Positions 25,004-35,742 of a stretch of DNA of 64,000 nucleotides are shown piece by piece. Below the pieces are notes generated by a model. That model made no database searches and was not told where the DNA came from. It worked only from the letters and a program-made list of their open reading frames with translations. Location of the stretch: the NCBI RefSeq assembly GCF_001263415.1, contig NZ_LGTE01000009.1:1-64000 (forward strand). The letters run 5' to 3'. Position numbers and translations under genes: made by a program. Numbering within the stretch: the first letter of the stretch is position 1; every line of letters starts with the position of its first letter. The stretch is from Thermincola ferriacetica. GTDB lineage: Bacteria; Bacillota; Thermincolia; Thermincolales; Thermincolaceae.

Positions 25004-26098
25004 ATGCAGCTTGGTATCGTAGGTCTCCCCAACGTCGGCAAGTCGACGTTATTTAATGCTATTACCCGAGCGGGTGCGGAAGCAGCCAATTACCCTTTCT
25101 GTACAATAGACCCCAATGTAGGAGTAGTTGAAGTTCCGGACCCAAGGCTGGACAAGCTGGCAGAAATGGTTAATCCCCAGCGGGTTGTTCCCACTGTTAC
25201 CCAGTTTGTGGACATTGCCGGTCTGGTCCGCGGGGCCAGTAAGGGAGAAGGTTTGGGAAACAAGTTTTTGTCCCATATCAGGGAAGTGGATGCTATCGTC
25301 CATGTGGTCCGTTGTTTCCGGGATGATAATGTTGCCCATGTTGAGGGCAGTGTCGGCCCGACCAGGGATATTGAAACAATAAACATGGAACTTATTTTGG
25401 CTGACATGGAGACTCTGGAGAGAAGGCTGGACAGAAGCCGGAAGCTGTTAAAAACAAATGATAAAAAAGTAGCGGCAGAAGTGGAATTGCTGGAACGGAT
25501 TTACGCAGCTTTGGATGCCGGCAAGCCTATCAGAGGCCTGGGCCTGAATCCGGAAGAAGCGGCCATAATCAAAGATGCTAATTTTCTGACTGCCAAGCCG
25601 GTTTTATACGCCGCCAATGTTGGCGAGGAAGATTTACCCGACGGAAAGGGAAACCCTTTTGTGGAAGAGGTGAAAAGAATAGCGGCAGCGGAAAATTCTG
25701 AAGTTATCGTGGTCTGTGCCAAAATAGAAGCGGAAATAGCTGAACTGGATGACGACGAAAAAGCGGAATTTCTTGCGGACCTGGGGTTGGAGGAATCGGG
25801 GCTGGATAAACTTATCCGGGCAGGCTACAGGTTGTTGGGACTGATGACCTTTTTTACCGCTGGCCCGCAGGAAGTCAAGGCCTGGACTATCAAACGGGGA
25901 ACCAAGGCGCCCCAGGCAGCGGGGAAAATTCATTCCGACATTGAACGAGGTTTTATCAGGGCGGAAGTAGTTTCCTATGATGACCTAATGGCTGCCGGTT
26001 CACAACTGGCGGCCAGGGAGAAAGGCCTGGTCCGGCTGGAAGGAAAAGATTATGTGATGCAGGATGGGGACGTTGTTTACTTCCGTTTTAATGTATAG
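25004..26098 (+). CDS. ychF: Ribosome-binding ATPase YchF
   Basis: OBG-family P-loop protein that prefers ATP and binds the ribosome. GLPNVGKSTLFNAIT, DIAGLVRGASKGEGLGN and the C-terminal TGS domain (FTAGPQEVKAWTIKRGTKAP) are diagnostic. 364 aa from ATG 25004, preceded by AAAGGA; the longer GTG frame is rejected because it would start inside the promoter's downstream region. Commonly precedes rpsF in this group. Confidence 0.95.
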   Translation: MQLGIVGLPNVGKSTLFNAITRAGAEAANYPFCTIDPNVGVVEVPDPRLDKLAEMVNPQRVVPTVTQFVDIAGLVRGASKGEGLGNKFLSHIREVDAIVHVVRCFRDDNVAHVEGSVGPTRDIETINMELILADMETLERRLDRSRKLLKTNDKKVAAEVELLERIYAALDAGKPIRGLGLNPEEAAIIKDANFLTAKPVLYAANVGEEDLPDGKGNPFVEEVKRIAAAENSEVIVVCAKIEAEIAELDDDEKAEFLADLGLEESGLDKLIRAGYRLLGLMTFFTAGPQEVKAWTIKRGTKAPQAAGKIHSDIERGFIRAEVVSYDDLMAAGSQLAAREKGLVRLEGKDYVMQDGDVVYFRFNV

Positions 26099-26125
26099 GT
26101 CCGATAGGATTTGCGCATCTATTTC

Positions 26126-26155
26126 TTGCCAGAACCTAGGTTTTTGTGTTATAAT
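26126..26155 (+). promoter_or_regulatory. Promoter for rpsF operon
   Basis: TTGCCA (26126-26131), 18-base spacer, TATAAT (26150-26155), about 85 bases upstream of rpsF. Confidence 0.7.
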
Positions 26156-26164
26156 TACTCATCG

Positions 26165-26225
26165 AGGCCTGTGAGTGTTTTACTGCCCTGCTCTACCATT
26201 GTGGTAGGGCCGTTAGTCCATAGGG
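26165..26225 (+). ncRNA. Candidate S6:S18 autoregulatory leader
   Basis: The rpsF 5' leader contains a stem of GCC/GGC (26185-26187 with 26208-26210), a bulge, then CTACC/GGTAG (26193-26197 with 26203-26207), with CCG at its 3' side. This resembles the leader bound by the S6:S18 dimer in many bacteria. The assignment rests on position and shape only. Confidence 0.5.
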
Positions 26226-26240
26226 AGGAGGTGTTCGTAT

Positions 26241-26528
26241 ATGCGAGCCTATGAAGCTATGTATATCATTAATCCGGAGCTGGATGAAGAACAAAGCAAT
26301 GCCATAGTGGAGAAATTCCAGGGTATTGTGACCGGCACCGGCGGTGAGCTCGTCAAACTAGACAAGTGGGGTAAACGTAAATTGGCTTATGAAATCGATC
26401 ATAAGCGGGAAGGATTTTACGTTTTGATGCAGTTTAACGGTGAGCCTGCAACCGCACAGGAGCTAGACCGGGTATTCCGGATTACTGACGGCATAATGAA
26501 ATATATGATCGTTAAAGAAGATAAATAG
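26241..26528 (+). CDS. rpsF: 30S ribosomal protein S6
   Basis: 95-aa S6 with the expected MRAYEAMYIINPELDEE start and LDKWGKRKLAYEIDHKREG core. It pairs with S18 in the 30S platform. First gene of rpsF-ssb-rpsR. Confidence 0.97.
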   Translation: MRAYEAMYIINPELDEEQSNAIVEKFQGIVTGTGGELVKLDKWGKRKLAYEIDHKREGFYVLMQFNGEPATAQELDRVFRITDGIMKYMIVKEDK

Positions 26529-26564
26529 TTTGTTTGGAGAGAAGAACTCAGGTGGTGTTATTTA

Positions 26565-26966
26565 ATGTTAAACAGGGTCATCCTGATTGGCCGGTTAACT
26601 AAAGATCCGGAACTGCGGTACACACCTAACGGTAGAGCTGTTGCCGGCTTTACCCTTGCTGTTGACAGGCCTTTTAAAAATCAGCAGGGAGAGCGGGAGA
26701 CAGACTTTATTAACATAGTTGTTTGGGGAGCGCAAGCCGAGAATTGCGCTAACTATTTATCAAAAGGTAAACTGGCTGCTGTCGACGGAAGGTTGCAGAT
26801 TCGTTCCTTTGAAGGGCAGGACGGACAGCGCCGCTGGGTTACGGAAGTAGTGGCCGATACGGTTCGTTTCTTGAGCCCCAAAAGCGGCAGTGAGCCGGCT
26901 TCCTTTGGCGGAGCTGAAGAGATGGGTATTTCTGTTGACTTTTCCGATGACGATATACCTTTCTAG
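26565..26966 (+). CDS. ssb: Single-stranded DNA-binding protein
   Basis: 133-aa SSB: OB-fold start [20 protein letters not shown] and the acidic C-terminal tip DDDIPF that recruits replication proteins. Between rpsF and rpsR as in most Firmicutes. Confidence 0.97.
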   Translation: MLNRVILIGRLTKDPELRYTPNGRAVAGFTLAVDRPFKNQQGERETDFINIVVWGAQAENCANYLSKGKLAAVDGRLQIRSFEGQDGQRRWVTEVVADTVRFLSPKSGSEPASFGGAEEMGISVDFSDDDIPF

Positions 26967-26987
26967 TAAACCTGTAGGAGGGATAAT

Positions 26988-27218
26988 ATGAAGCGTGAAC
27001 GTGGCAGAAGACCTCGTAAAAGGGTTTGCTCCTTTTGCGTAGACAAGGTGGAAGCCATCGATTATAAAGATAGCGCCAAACTTCGGAAGTATATAACCGA
27101 ACGCGGCAAGATCTTGCCTCGCCGGATTTCCGGCAACTGTGCGAAACACCAGAGACAGTTAACGACAGCTATTAAAAGGGCCAGGCACATGGCGTTGCTG
27201 CCCTTCACAGCCGAATAA
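26988..27218 (+). CDS. rpsR: 30S ribosomal protein S18
   Basis: 76-aa S18 with [17 protein letters not shown] and [16 protein letters not shown]. The cysteines CSFC and C of NCAKH suggest the zinc-binding form. Followed by a terminator. Confidence 0.97.
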   Translation: MKRERGRRPRKRVCSFCVDKVEAIDYKDSAKLRKYITERGKILPRRISGNCAKHQRQLTTAIKRARHMALLPFTAE

Positions 27219-27244
27219 TAAGTTGTTATGAAAAAATGAGCGGA

Positions 27245-27267
27245 AAGGAAGCCAGTGCTTCCTTTTT
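27245..27267 (+). terminator. Terminator after rpsR
   Basis: AAGGAAGC, CAGT loop, GCTTCCTT, then T-run: an 8-bp perfect stem closing the rpsF-ssb-rpsR unit. Confidence 0.88.
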
Positions 27268-27409
27268 GTTTTCTGGTGGAAAAAGGCTGCTTAAAGACTT
27301 GTTTTTAATTAGTTTTATAGGAATAAATTGAATAAACAGGGCGGGAGGAAATTCGTAAATATATGCAGAATAGTAAAAGGACATGTGCGACCAAGGAAGG
27401 TGTTGCGAA

Positions 27410-27727
27410 GTGTCCCTGAATAATCAAGGCGTGGATATTGCCAAAAACATCAGAATTATAGAATGGCTAAAGGCCGAACTGACCGGTTCGGTGGCAGCTT
27501 TGTTTAAGGCGATGCTTAAAGGTACTGAGGAAATTATTGTTGAAGCTCTGGCCTCAATTATTATTACCTCATACATAATAGCGCGGCGCCTGGGCATAAA
27601 TTTTTCCAGGTTAGACCTGCATATAGAAAGCAAGTTGCGCGGCAGTATTGAGGAAGGACATGAGGTAGAACGCTGGTACGGGGACTTATCAGCATTTTTG
27701 CGCTACGTTACCGGTAAGAAGAGGTGA
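27410..27727 (+). CDS. MazG-like family protein
   Basis: About 105 aa, all helical, matching the small MazG-like family of Firmicutes (nucleotide pyrophosphatase fold). Visible: IRIIEWLKAELTGSVAALFKA and EALASIIITSYIIARRLGI. The canonical EExxE metal motif is weak, so activity is uncertain. I prefer GTG 27410 (with AGGAAGG upstream) over ATG 27383. Overlaps neither neighbour; 6 bases before yybS. Confidence 0.75.
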   Translation: MSLNNQGVDIAKNIRIIEWLKAELTGSVAALFKAMLKGTEEIIVEALASIIITSYIIARRLGINFSRLDLHIESKLRGSIEEGHEVERWYGDLSAFLRYVTGKKR

Positions 27728-27733
27728 AATCAT

Positions 27734-28708
27734 TTGAACCAACAACGGGCAGTCCAGCCCTTGGCAGAAGGAGCATTACTTGCTGCTTTGGCAACTTTTT
27801 TGGGAATTTTATCTTTAGGCGTACCCCCGGTGCGTTTTATTACTGATTTTTTATGGGGAATACCCATTATAGTAATAATCACAAAAAGAGACTTAAGATC
27901 CGGATTTATGGTGTTGGCGGTTTCGCTAATTTTATTGCTTTTTATGTTTGACCCTTTGACGGTGTTTCTTTTTGCTATAGAACTCTCCCCCTTGGCTTTT
28001 TGCTACGGGTGGTTAATAAAAAAGAAATACGCTGCCGGGAAGAGCCTGATAGTGGGTACTGTGGTGGCTGTGGCGGCAGAAATCGTCACTATCCTGGGCT
28101 TTTTATATTTGGCAAAAATCCATATTATTCCTGCGAAGAATGAGCTCATTCGACAAGTTGACGAAGCGCTGGCATTGTATAAGCAGTTTGGACTACTGGA
28201 TATATATGCACAAAAAGGGATCAGTGAATCTATGCTCAAAGATGCGCTTTATCAATCGGTTGAGCTAATAACACTGCTGATTCCGGCAGCGCTGATATTG
28301 TCTGCCGTGATGCGGGCCTTCCTGACCTGGGTTATTTCGCAAAGGGTAATGAGAAGGCTTGGATTTGAGATGAGCCGACTTCCCAGGTTTGTCGAATGGC
28401 AGTTACCCTGGTATGTTATTTGGTTTTTAATTATAGGACTTGTCTTGACCCTGGCAGGTGACCATTTCCATATTGAGAAGTTGGCTATCATGGGCAAAAA
28501 TATGGTATTTGTAATATCCTTTGTTTACACTGTTATAGGATTGGCAATTACTATACATCTGATGAAAAACTGGAAACTGCCGGCATGGTTTAAAGTTTTT
28601 ATGGTTATTATAGCCATATTGAATTTATCAGGAACCCTTGTGCTATTTGCTTTGTTGGGGGTATTTGATTCTTTTGTTAATTTCCGCCGGCTTGGCCGTG
28701 AGATTTAG
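27734..28708 (+). CDS. yybS: DUF2232 membrane protein YybS
   Basis: 324-aa multispanning membrane protein, about eight helices, of the YybS/DUF2232 family. Its role is unknown; it usually stands between rpsR and gdpP (yybT). Here rplI follows directly, so gdpP is missing from the usual place. TTG start after AGAGGTG. Confidence 0.88.
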   Translation: MNQQRAVQPLAEGALLAALATFLGILSLGVPPVRFITDFLWGIPIIVIITKRDLRSGFMVLAVSLILLLFMFDPLTVFLFAIELSPLAFCYGWLIKKKYAAGKSLIVGTVVAVAAEIVTILGFLYLAKIHIIPAKNELIRQVDEALALYKQFGLLDIYAQKGISESMLKDALYQSVELITLLIPAALILSAVMRAFLTWVISQRVMRRLGFEMSRLPRFVEWQLPWYVIWFLIIGLVLTLAGDHFHIEKLAIMGKNMVFVISFVYTVIGLAITIHLMKNWKLPAWFKVFMVIIAILNLSGTLVLFALLGVFDSFVNFRRLGREI

Positions 28709-28737
28709 GTTTGTATTTTCGAGGGGGTATCAACTTT

Positions 28738-29181
28738 ATGAAGGTTATTTTGATGGAAGATGTGAAAAAATTGGGCAAAAAAGGCGATATAGTCAATGTG
28801 GCTGAGGGTTATGCCCGCAATTTTCTGTTTCCGCGCAATTTAGCCGTCGAAGCTACACAAGGCAATCTGAAAAATCTAGAACAGAAAAAGCAGGCGGAAA
28901 TGGCCAAAAAAGCCCAACTGTTACAAGAAGCCAAAAACTTGGCTGAAAAAATTGAAGGGCTGGAAATAAAAGTGGCTACTAAGGTTGGCGATGGGGGCAA
29001 ACTGTTTGGCTCTGTTACCAGTAAGGATGTTGCAGAAAAACTCTATGAGCAACACAAGATTCAGGTTGACAAAAAGAAAATAGAAATTGATACTATTAAA
29101 ACCCTGGGAACTTACCAGGCTTCCGTTAAAATTCATCCGGAAGTACAAGCCCGGTTTACTGTCAAGGTAGTTGAGGGATAA
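28738..29181 (+). CDS. rplI: 50S ribosomal protein L9
   Basis: 147-aa L9: [20 protein letters not shown] with the [16 protein letters not shown]-binding motif, a long central helix and the C-terminal domain. ATG 28738 after GAGGGGG. The last codons and stop are duplicated in the following 20 bases (see repeat). Confidence 0.97.
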   Translation: MKVILMEDVKKLGKKGDIVNVAEGYARNFLFPRNLAVEATQGNLKNLEQKKQAEMAKKAQLLQEAKNLAEKIEGLEIKVATKVGDGGKLFGSVTSKDVAEKLYEQHKIQVDKKKIEIDTIKTLGTYQASVKIHPEVQARFTVKVVEG

Positions 29182-29205
29182 GAAAGGTAGTTGGGGAATA
29201 AGAAA
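29166..29205 (+). repeat. 20-bp tandem duplication at rplI 3' end
   Basis: GGTAGTTGAGGGATAAGAAA (29166-29185) is followed directly by GGTAGTTGGGGAATAAGAAA (29186-29205). The first unit contains the rplI stop codon and the second a copy of it; the second runs into the ribosome site of the next gene. Confidence 0.85.
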
Positions 29206-29216
29206 GGAGTAAGTTG

Positions 29217-31166
29217 ATGAAAAGCTTTTTGGATAAATTTATTACCCGGACCGAAAAGCCGGACTTGTCTGCGAAATTTACTGAAGAGGACCATTTAAAC
29301 AGGCAGGTAGCAGCAATTTTTAGCCTGTTAACCAATATTTACGGGTCGGACAAAATCGTACTCAAGGCCAGTAAATTAGAAGCCTTAAATCTCATACGTT
29401 CTGAAGTGTTGCAAGAAAAAGTACTTGGTTTGCAGCGCATAGTTTTCGAAGACCCTACCCTGGATATTCCGCCTTCCCTTGACCAGATACCCAAAATTCT
29501 TGATGAAATACAGGATGAAATTGCTGATGTGATAGCCCGGCGGTCGGTGGAAGACAAACTGGAAAAGAAGATTGCCGACCGCATGCAGCAGCGGCATGAA
29601 GAATATGTAAAAGAGATAAAAATGCAGATATTAAAAGAATCTGCCGGGCCGGAAAATGCCCAAACACTGAAAAAACTGGCCATTTTGGAGAAGATGGAGC
29701 ATAAAAAGCTGGCTAAATCAGCGATGGAAGCGCTCCGGCCGACGTCCTTTGAAGAGATAGTGGGACAGGAGAGGGCCATACGTTCCCTGCTGTCCAAGAT
29801 AGTTTCTCCCTTTCCGCAGCACATCATCCTTTATGGTCCGCCGGGGGTTGGTAAAACGACGGCAGCAAGGCTGGCACTGAAAAAAGCCAAAGAAATTCCC
29901 GGTTCGCCTTTTGATGAAGATGCGCCCTTTGTAGAGGTGGACGGAACAACTCTACGCTGGGATCCCCGGGATGTAACAAATCCGTTGTTGGGCTCGGTAC
30001 ATGACCCAATTTACCAGGGCGCCCGCAGGGATTTAGCCGATACAGGGATTCCTGAGCCCAAACTGGGTTTAGTGACGGAAGCCCATGGAGGGGTGCTTTT
30101 TATTGATGAAATCGGTGAAATGGACCCGATGTTACAGAACAAGCTCCTAAAAGTTTTGGAAGATAAAAGAGTTACCTTCGATTCAGCTTATTATGACCCT
30201 ACTGATCCCAATATTCCGCAGTACATTAAAAAGATATTTGAAGAAGGTGCGCCGGCGGATTTTGTATTGATTGGCGCCACCACCAGGGGCCAGGAAGATA
30301 TTCCGCCGGCTATTCGGTCCAGGTGCGCAGAAGTATTTTTTGAACCGCTGACTCCGTCCGATATTGAAGAGATTATTAGAAAAGCGGCGGTAAAATTAAA
30401 AGTTCAACTGGATGACCGGGTTCCCGAAATAATCAGCGAATATACCATTGAAGGGCGTAAGGCCATAAATATCCTGGCTGATGCCTATGGCCTCGCCCTT
30501 TATAAGAGGCAGAATGCGGGGGATGAGGGGAAAGAAATCTTTATTTCTGCTGATGATGTGTTGGAAGTGCTGCAAGTCAGCCGCCTGTCACCTTATGTGA
30601 TAACTAAGGCATCAAATACCTATGAAGTGGGCCGGGTCTTCGGCCTTGGGGTTATTGGATTTGTCGGGTCTGTCCTGGAAATTGAAGCAGTAGCCTTCCC
30701 GGTTAACAAGGATGGGGCCGGCAAAATCCGGTTCAACGAAACGGCGGGAAGTATGGCCAAAGACTCGGTTTTTAATGCTGCTTCAGTAATCAGGAAGATT
30801 ACCGGTGAAGATATATCCAATTATGATATTCATGTCAACGTGGTGGGTGGCGGCAAAATAGACGGGCCGTCGGCCGGTATTGCTATCCTGATCGCGATTA
30901 TCAGCGCTATTCAAAACAAACCTATTCGCCAGGACGTGGCCCTGACAGGGGAAATCTCCATCCAGGGCAAAGTGAAGGCTGTTGGCGGGGTGTTTGAAAA
31001 AATTTACGGGGCCAAACAGGCTGGTATGAAGTATGTGATTGTCCCAAAAGAGAATGAAAAAGATGTGCCTTATGATTTAAAAGGTATAGAGGTTATTTTG
31101 GCCGGCAGAGTGGAAGATGTTATCGAGTTCATGTTCCCCGCCGAAGAAAAATCCCTTGTTGGTTAA
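29217..31166 (+). CDS. lonC: Lon-family protease, LonC type
   Basis: ATP-dependent protease of the Lon family restricted to spore-formers. About 649 aa: an N-terminal helical part (1-165), AAA+ domain with GPPGVGKTTAARLAL and LFIDEIGEMDP, and a C-terminal S16 protease domain with the catalytic Ser in GKIDGPSAGIA and Lys in GKVKAVGGVFEK. The length and the location between rplI and dnaB fit the LonC subgroup better than forespore LonB. ATG 29217 sits after AAAGGAG. Confidence 0.88.
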   Translation: MKSFLDKFITRTEKPDLSAKFTEEDHLNRQVAAIFSLLTNIYGSDKIVLKASKLEALNLIRSEVLQEKVLGLQRIVFEDPTLDIPPSLDQIPKILDEIQDEIADVIARRSVEDKLEKKIADRMQQRHEEYVKEIKMQILKESAGPENAQTLKKLAILEKMEHKKLAKSAMEALRPTSFEEIVGQERAIRSLLSKIVSPFPQHIILYGPPGVGKTTAARLALKKAKEIPGSPFDEDAPFVEVDGTTLRWDPRDVTNPLLGSVHDPIYQGARRDLADTGIPEPKLGLVTEAHGGVLFIDEIGEMDPMLQNKLLKVLEDKRVTFDSAYYDPTDPNIPQYIKKIFEEGAPADFVLIGATTRGQEDIPPAIRSRCAEVFFEPLTPSDIEEIIRKAAVKLKVQLDDRVPEIISEYTIEGRKAINILADAYGLALYKRQNAGDEGKEIFISADDVLEVLQVSRLSPYVITKASNTYEVGRVFGLGVIGFVGSVLEIEAVAFPVNKDGAGKIRFNETAGSMAKDSVFNAASVIRKITGEDISNYDIHVNVVGGGKIDGPSAGIAILIAIISAIQNKPIRQDVALTGEISIQGKVKAVGGVFEKIYGAKQAGMKYVIVPKENEKDVPYDLKGIEVILAGRVEDVIEFMFPAEEKSLVG

Positions 31167-31190
31167 CCTGCTGGTTTGGGGGGATAGGCC

Positions 31191-32531
31191 TTGAGTTTAC
31201 CACTGGAAAAAATACCTCCACAAAACCTGGACGCTGAGCAATCCGTTCTCGGAGCTATGCTCATCGATAAGGAATCCATAATCAAGGTAAGCGAAATTTT
31301 GCGCCCCGAAGATTTTTACCGGGATGCCCACAAACACATTTATGAAGCCATGCTGGACCTCAGTGAACGTAATGAGGCAGTTGACCTGATTACCCTTACT
31401 GAGGAGTTGCGGCAGAGGGGGTTTTTGGACCAGGTGGGGGGGGCGGCATACGTGGCCGGCTTGGCCACCATGGTGCCCACGGCCGCCAATGTGGAGTATT
31501 ATGCCCGCATAGTTGAGGAAAAGGCCCTGCTTAGGAACCTGATTAATGTTGCTACAAGAATAGTGGCTCTTGGTTACGAAAGTGATGAGGAACCCACGGA
31601 ACTTATAGATACCGCGGAGAAAATGATTTTTGAACTGTCGCAGCGGAAAGCGCGGGAGGGTTTTTCACCATTAAAAAATATTCTCATGCAGACTTTTGAC
31701 CGGATTGAAGACCTGTACAATAACAAGGGCCAAATAACCGGTGTGCCCAGTGGTTTTGTGGATTTGGACAGGCTGACCTCGGGATTTCAGCCGTCGGATC
31801 TGATTATTGTGGCGGCCAGACCTTCTATGGGAAAGACAGCATTTTGCCTGAACATTGCCCAACATGCCGCTGTACGCGGCCAGGTACCGGTGGCAATTTT
31901 CAGCCTGGAAATGTCCAAAGAGCAGTTGGTACAGAGAATTCTCTGCAGCCAGGCTATGGTGGACCAGCAGAAAATAAGAACAGGCAACCTGGAAGAAGAG
32001 GACTGGAAAAAACTTACCAAAGCAGCGGGGCCATTGTCGCAAGCGCCTATATATATTGATGATACGCCCGGTTTATCTGTAAGCGAGATGCGCGCCAAGG
32101 CCCGCCGGTTGAAAGCGGAAAAAGGGTTGGGGTTAATAGTCATAGATTATCTGCAGTTAATGTCCGCAAGCTCAAGAAGAAGTGAAAATAGACAGCAGGA
32201 AATTTCCGAGATTTCCCGTTCCCTTAAATTGCTGGCCAGGGAACTGCAGGCGCCCGTAATTGCTCTTTCCCAGCTCAGCCGGGCCGTGGAGCAAAGGCAG
32301 GATAAACGGCCCATGATGTCGGACTTGAGGGAAAGTGGTTCCCTTGAACAGGATGCGGATCTGGTCATGTTTATTTACAGAGATGATTATTACAACCCGG
32401 AATCTGAAAAAAGAGGTATTTCCGAATTAATTATTGCCAAGCAGCGGAACGGGCCTGTGGGAACCGTTGAACTTGGCTTTCTCAAGGAATTTACAAAGTT
32501 TGTTAACCTGGAACGGCATCGTGCTGATTAA
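31191..32531 (+). CDS. dnaB: Replicative DNA helicase DnaB
   Basis: Hexameric helicase (DnaC in Bacillus naming). N-terminal PPQNLDAEQSVLGAMLID, Walker A in ARPSMGKTAF, RecA-fold motifs IDYLQLM and LSQLSRAVEQR. 446 aa, TTG start after GGGGGGATAGG. No intein. Confidence 0.96.
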   Translation: MSLPLEKIPPQNLDAEQSVLGAMLIDKESIIKVSEILRPEDFYRDAHKHIYEAMLDLSERNEAVDLITLTEELRQRGFLDQVGGAAYVAGLATMVPTAANVEYYARIVEEKALLRNLINVATRIVALGYESDEEPTELIDTAEKMIFELSQRKAREGFSPLKNILMQTFDRIEDLYNNKGQITGVPSGFVDLDRLTSGFQPSDLIIVAARPSMGKTAFCLNIAQHAAVRGQVPVAIFSLEMSKEQLVQRILCSQAMVDQQKIRTGNLEEEDWKKLTKAAGPLSQAPIYIDDTPGLSVSEMRAKARRLKAEKGLGLIVIDYLQLMSASSRRSENRQQEISEISRSLKLLARELQAPVIALSQLSRAVEQRQDKRPMMSDLRESGSLEQDADLVMFIYRDDYYNPESEKRGISELIIAKQRNGPVGTVELGFLKEFTKFVNLERHRAD

Positions 32532-32542
32532 TGATAGGTTCA

Positions 32543-32571
32543 TTGACAACAACAGAGGGGTTTGGTAAAAT
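32543..32571 (+). promoter_or_regulatory. Promoter for purA
   Basis: TTGACA (32543-32548), 17-base spacer, TAAAAT (32566-32571): near-consensus. It gives a leader of about 240 bases before purA. Confidence 0.85.
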
Positions 32572-32816
32572 ATTAATGTTGGTCATTCTGTGCTTTTATA
32601 TGTAGGTAAATGGAGGTAGTAATTTGGTTTTATGGCTCAAATAGATAACTTTTCAGTTTTCTATTTGGGTTATTTTATTTGCTTAATTTTTCAATAAGTT
32701 GCGCAAAGTAAAATTAACTGTTCACGGCAATTGAAAAAGGATTACGCTGGGGAAATGGCCAATAAACCGGATTACAACGGGAAGGGAAAGGATAATTTGG
32801 AGGAGTGATTTTTTAA

Positions 32817-34100
<1,284 letters not shown>

Positions 34101-34136
34101 ATTCGGTATGTTCTGAGTCCCATAAGCGGACATCCC

Positions 34137-34168
34137 ACCGAATAGGATATCCTATTCGGTTTTCTTTT
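34137..34168 (+). terminator. Terminator after purA
   Basis: ACCGAATAGGAT followed directly by ATCCTATTCGGT (34137-34160), a 24-base perfect palindrome, then a T-rich tail. Confidence 0.9.
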
Positions 34169-34206
34169 TGCCCGGAAAAATTAAGACGCTAGGGAGGTAT
34201 AGCCTA

Positions 34207-35742
34207 ATGTATACTTTGGACTTTGCAACCTTTGCACGGTTGGCTGAAAAAGGGAAAAGGATTCCCCTGGGCCTGGAGACAAGTCTGGAACCACAGGATA
34301 ATGTGGTGACAATTGTTGAAAAACTGGGGCTTTTGGGCAAACCCCTGGTTTTACTGGAGAGCGGTAAAGGAACAGAAAGTTCGGCCCGGTATTCTTTTAT
34401 TGGTTTTGAACCCTGGCAGGTGTACCGTTCTTTCGGTCGGACAGTGGAAATAAAAAATTACCTGGCAGGAAAAACAACAGAAGTGACAGCAGATCCATAT
34501 GAACAATTTCGGACGGAAATGAATAACCTTTCCATGGTCCGATATGAAGGACTGCCGCCCTTTGTTGGCGGAGCCATGGGTTATTTTAGCTATGATATGG
34601 GACGCTATTTTGAAAAAATGCCGGTACTTGCGAAAGATGACCTTGCGCTGCCGGAAAGTTATTTTCTCTTTACAGATAAGGTCATTTGCCTTGATCATAA
34701 GGAAAGCAAGGTCAAGATCTTTATTTGTGCTTACATAGAAAAATCAGAAGAGAATTACCTGTTTGACCTTTATGGCCGGGTGCTGGATCAACTGCATTTG
34801 TTAGCCGAAGCTATCCGCAAAAATAAGTCCGGGCGCCGGATTACTGCCGAGGATTTAAATTGCCGTGGAAAAATTGAGCCCGTCTGCAATGTAACTCAGG
34901 AACATTTTGAAGAAATGGTCAGGAAAGCGAAGGAATATATAAGAGCGGGCGATATTTTCCAGGTGAATCTTTCTTTGCGGCTGGGACATGCTTCCAAAGT
35001 TGAGCCATTTACTCTGTACAAGGTACTGAGGGAAGTCAACCCGTCTCCATATATGAGCTTTCTGGACTTTGGAGATATGCATATAGTCAGCTCGTCGCCG
35101 GAGCTGCTAATCAGAATCCGCGATGGTTGGGCTGAGACCAGGCCCATTGCCGGTACCCGCCGCCGTGGAGTGAACAGGGAGGAAGACCTGGCTCTGGCCA
35201 GGGAACTTGTTAACAATGAAAAGGAGCGGGCCGAACATATTATGCTGGTAGACCTGGAAAGAAACGACCTGGGCCGGGTCTGTTCTTACGGGACTGTAGA
35301 AGTGAATGAGCTGATGGTTATCGAAGAATATTCACATGTTATGCACATTGTATCTAATGTCCGGGGTCACCTTGCTCCCGGCAAAGACCGGTTCGATTTA
35401 TTCAAAGCCGTGTTTCCGGGCGGGACTATCACCGGCGCGCCTAAAATACGGTCGATGGAAATAATTGAAGAACTTGAACCCACCCGCCGGGGGCCGTATA
35501 CCGGTTCCATAGGTTATTTCGGCTATGCCGGTGAAATGGAAATGAACATAGTAATCCGCACCCTGGTTGTCAAAGAGGGTATGGCATATGTACAGGCGGG
35601 GGCAGGTATAGTGGATGATTCCGTGCCTGAGCGGGAGTATTTCGAGTCCTGTAAAAAGGCGGAGGCGTTATTGAAGACGCTGGAAATTGCGGAAGCTTTG
35701 GGCGAAAGTCGACCGGCAGGGGAGGCCGAAGCCAGTGCCTGA
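34207..35742 (+). CDS. pabB: Chorismate-utilising synthase component I (PabB/TrpE)
   Basis: Converts chorismate to aminodeoxychorismate (PabB) or anthranilate (TrpE) with a glutamine amidotransferase partner. 511 aa. VLLESGKG, ARYSFIG, GGAMGYFSYDMGRYFE, PIAGTRRRG, DLERNDLGRVC and GGTITGAPKIRSME are family motifs. The next gene is a pabC-like aminotransferase, favouring the folate role. The PIAGT motif, where E. coli PabB has PIKGT, keeps anthranilate synthase open. No amidotransferase gene is adjacent. ATG 34207 after AGGGAGG. Confidence 0.8.
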   Translation: MYTLDFATFARLAEKGKRIPLGLETSLEPQDNVVTIVEKLGLLGKPLVLLESGKGTESSARYSFIGFEPWQVYRSFGRTVEIKNYLAGKTTEVTADPYEQFRTEMNNLSMVRYEGLPPFVGGAMGYFSYDMGRYFEKMPVLAKDDLALPESYFLFTDKVICLDHKESKVKIFICAYIEKSEENYLFDLYGRVLDQLHLLAEAIRKNKSGRRITAEDLNCRGKIEPVCNVTQEHFEEMVRKAKEYIRAGDIFQVNLSLRLGHASKVEPFTLYKVLREVNPSPYMSFLDFGDMHIVSSSPELLIRIRDGWAETRPIAGTRRRGVNREEDLALARELVNNEKERAEHIMLVDLERNDLGRVCSYGTVEVNELMVIEEYSHVMHIVSNVRGHLAPGKDRFDLFKAVFPGGTITGAPKIRSMEIIEELEPTRRGPYTGSIGYFGYAGEMEMNIVIRTLVVKEGMAYVQAGAGIVDDSVPEREYFESCKKAEALLKTLEIAEALGESRPAGEAEASA

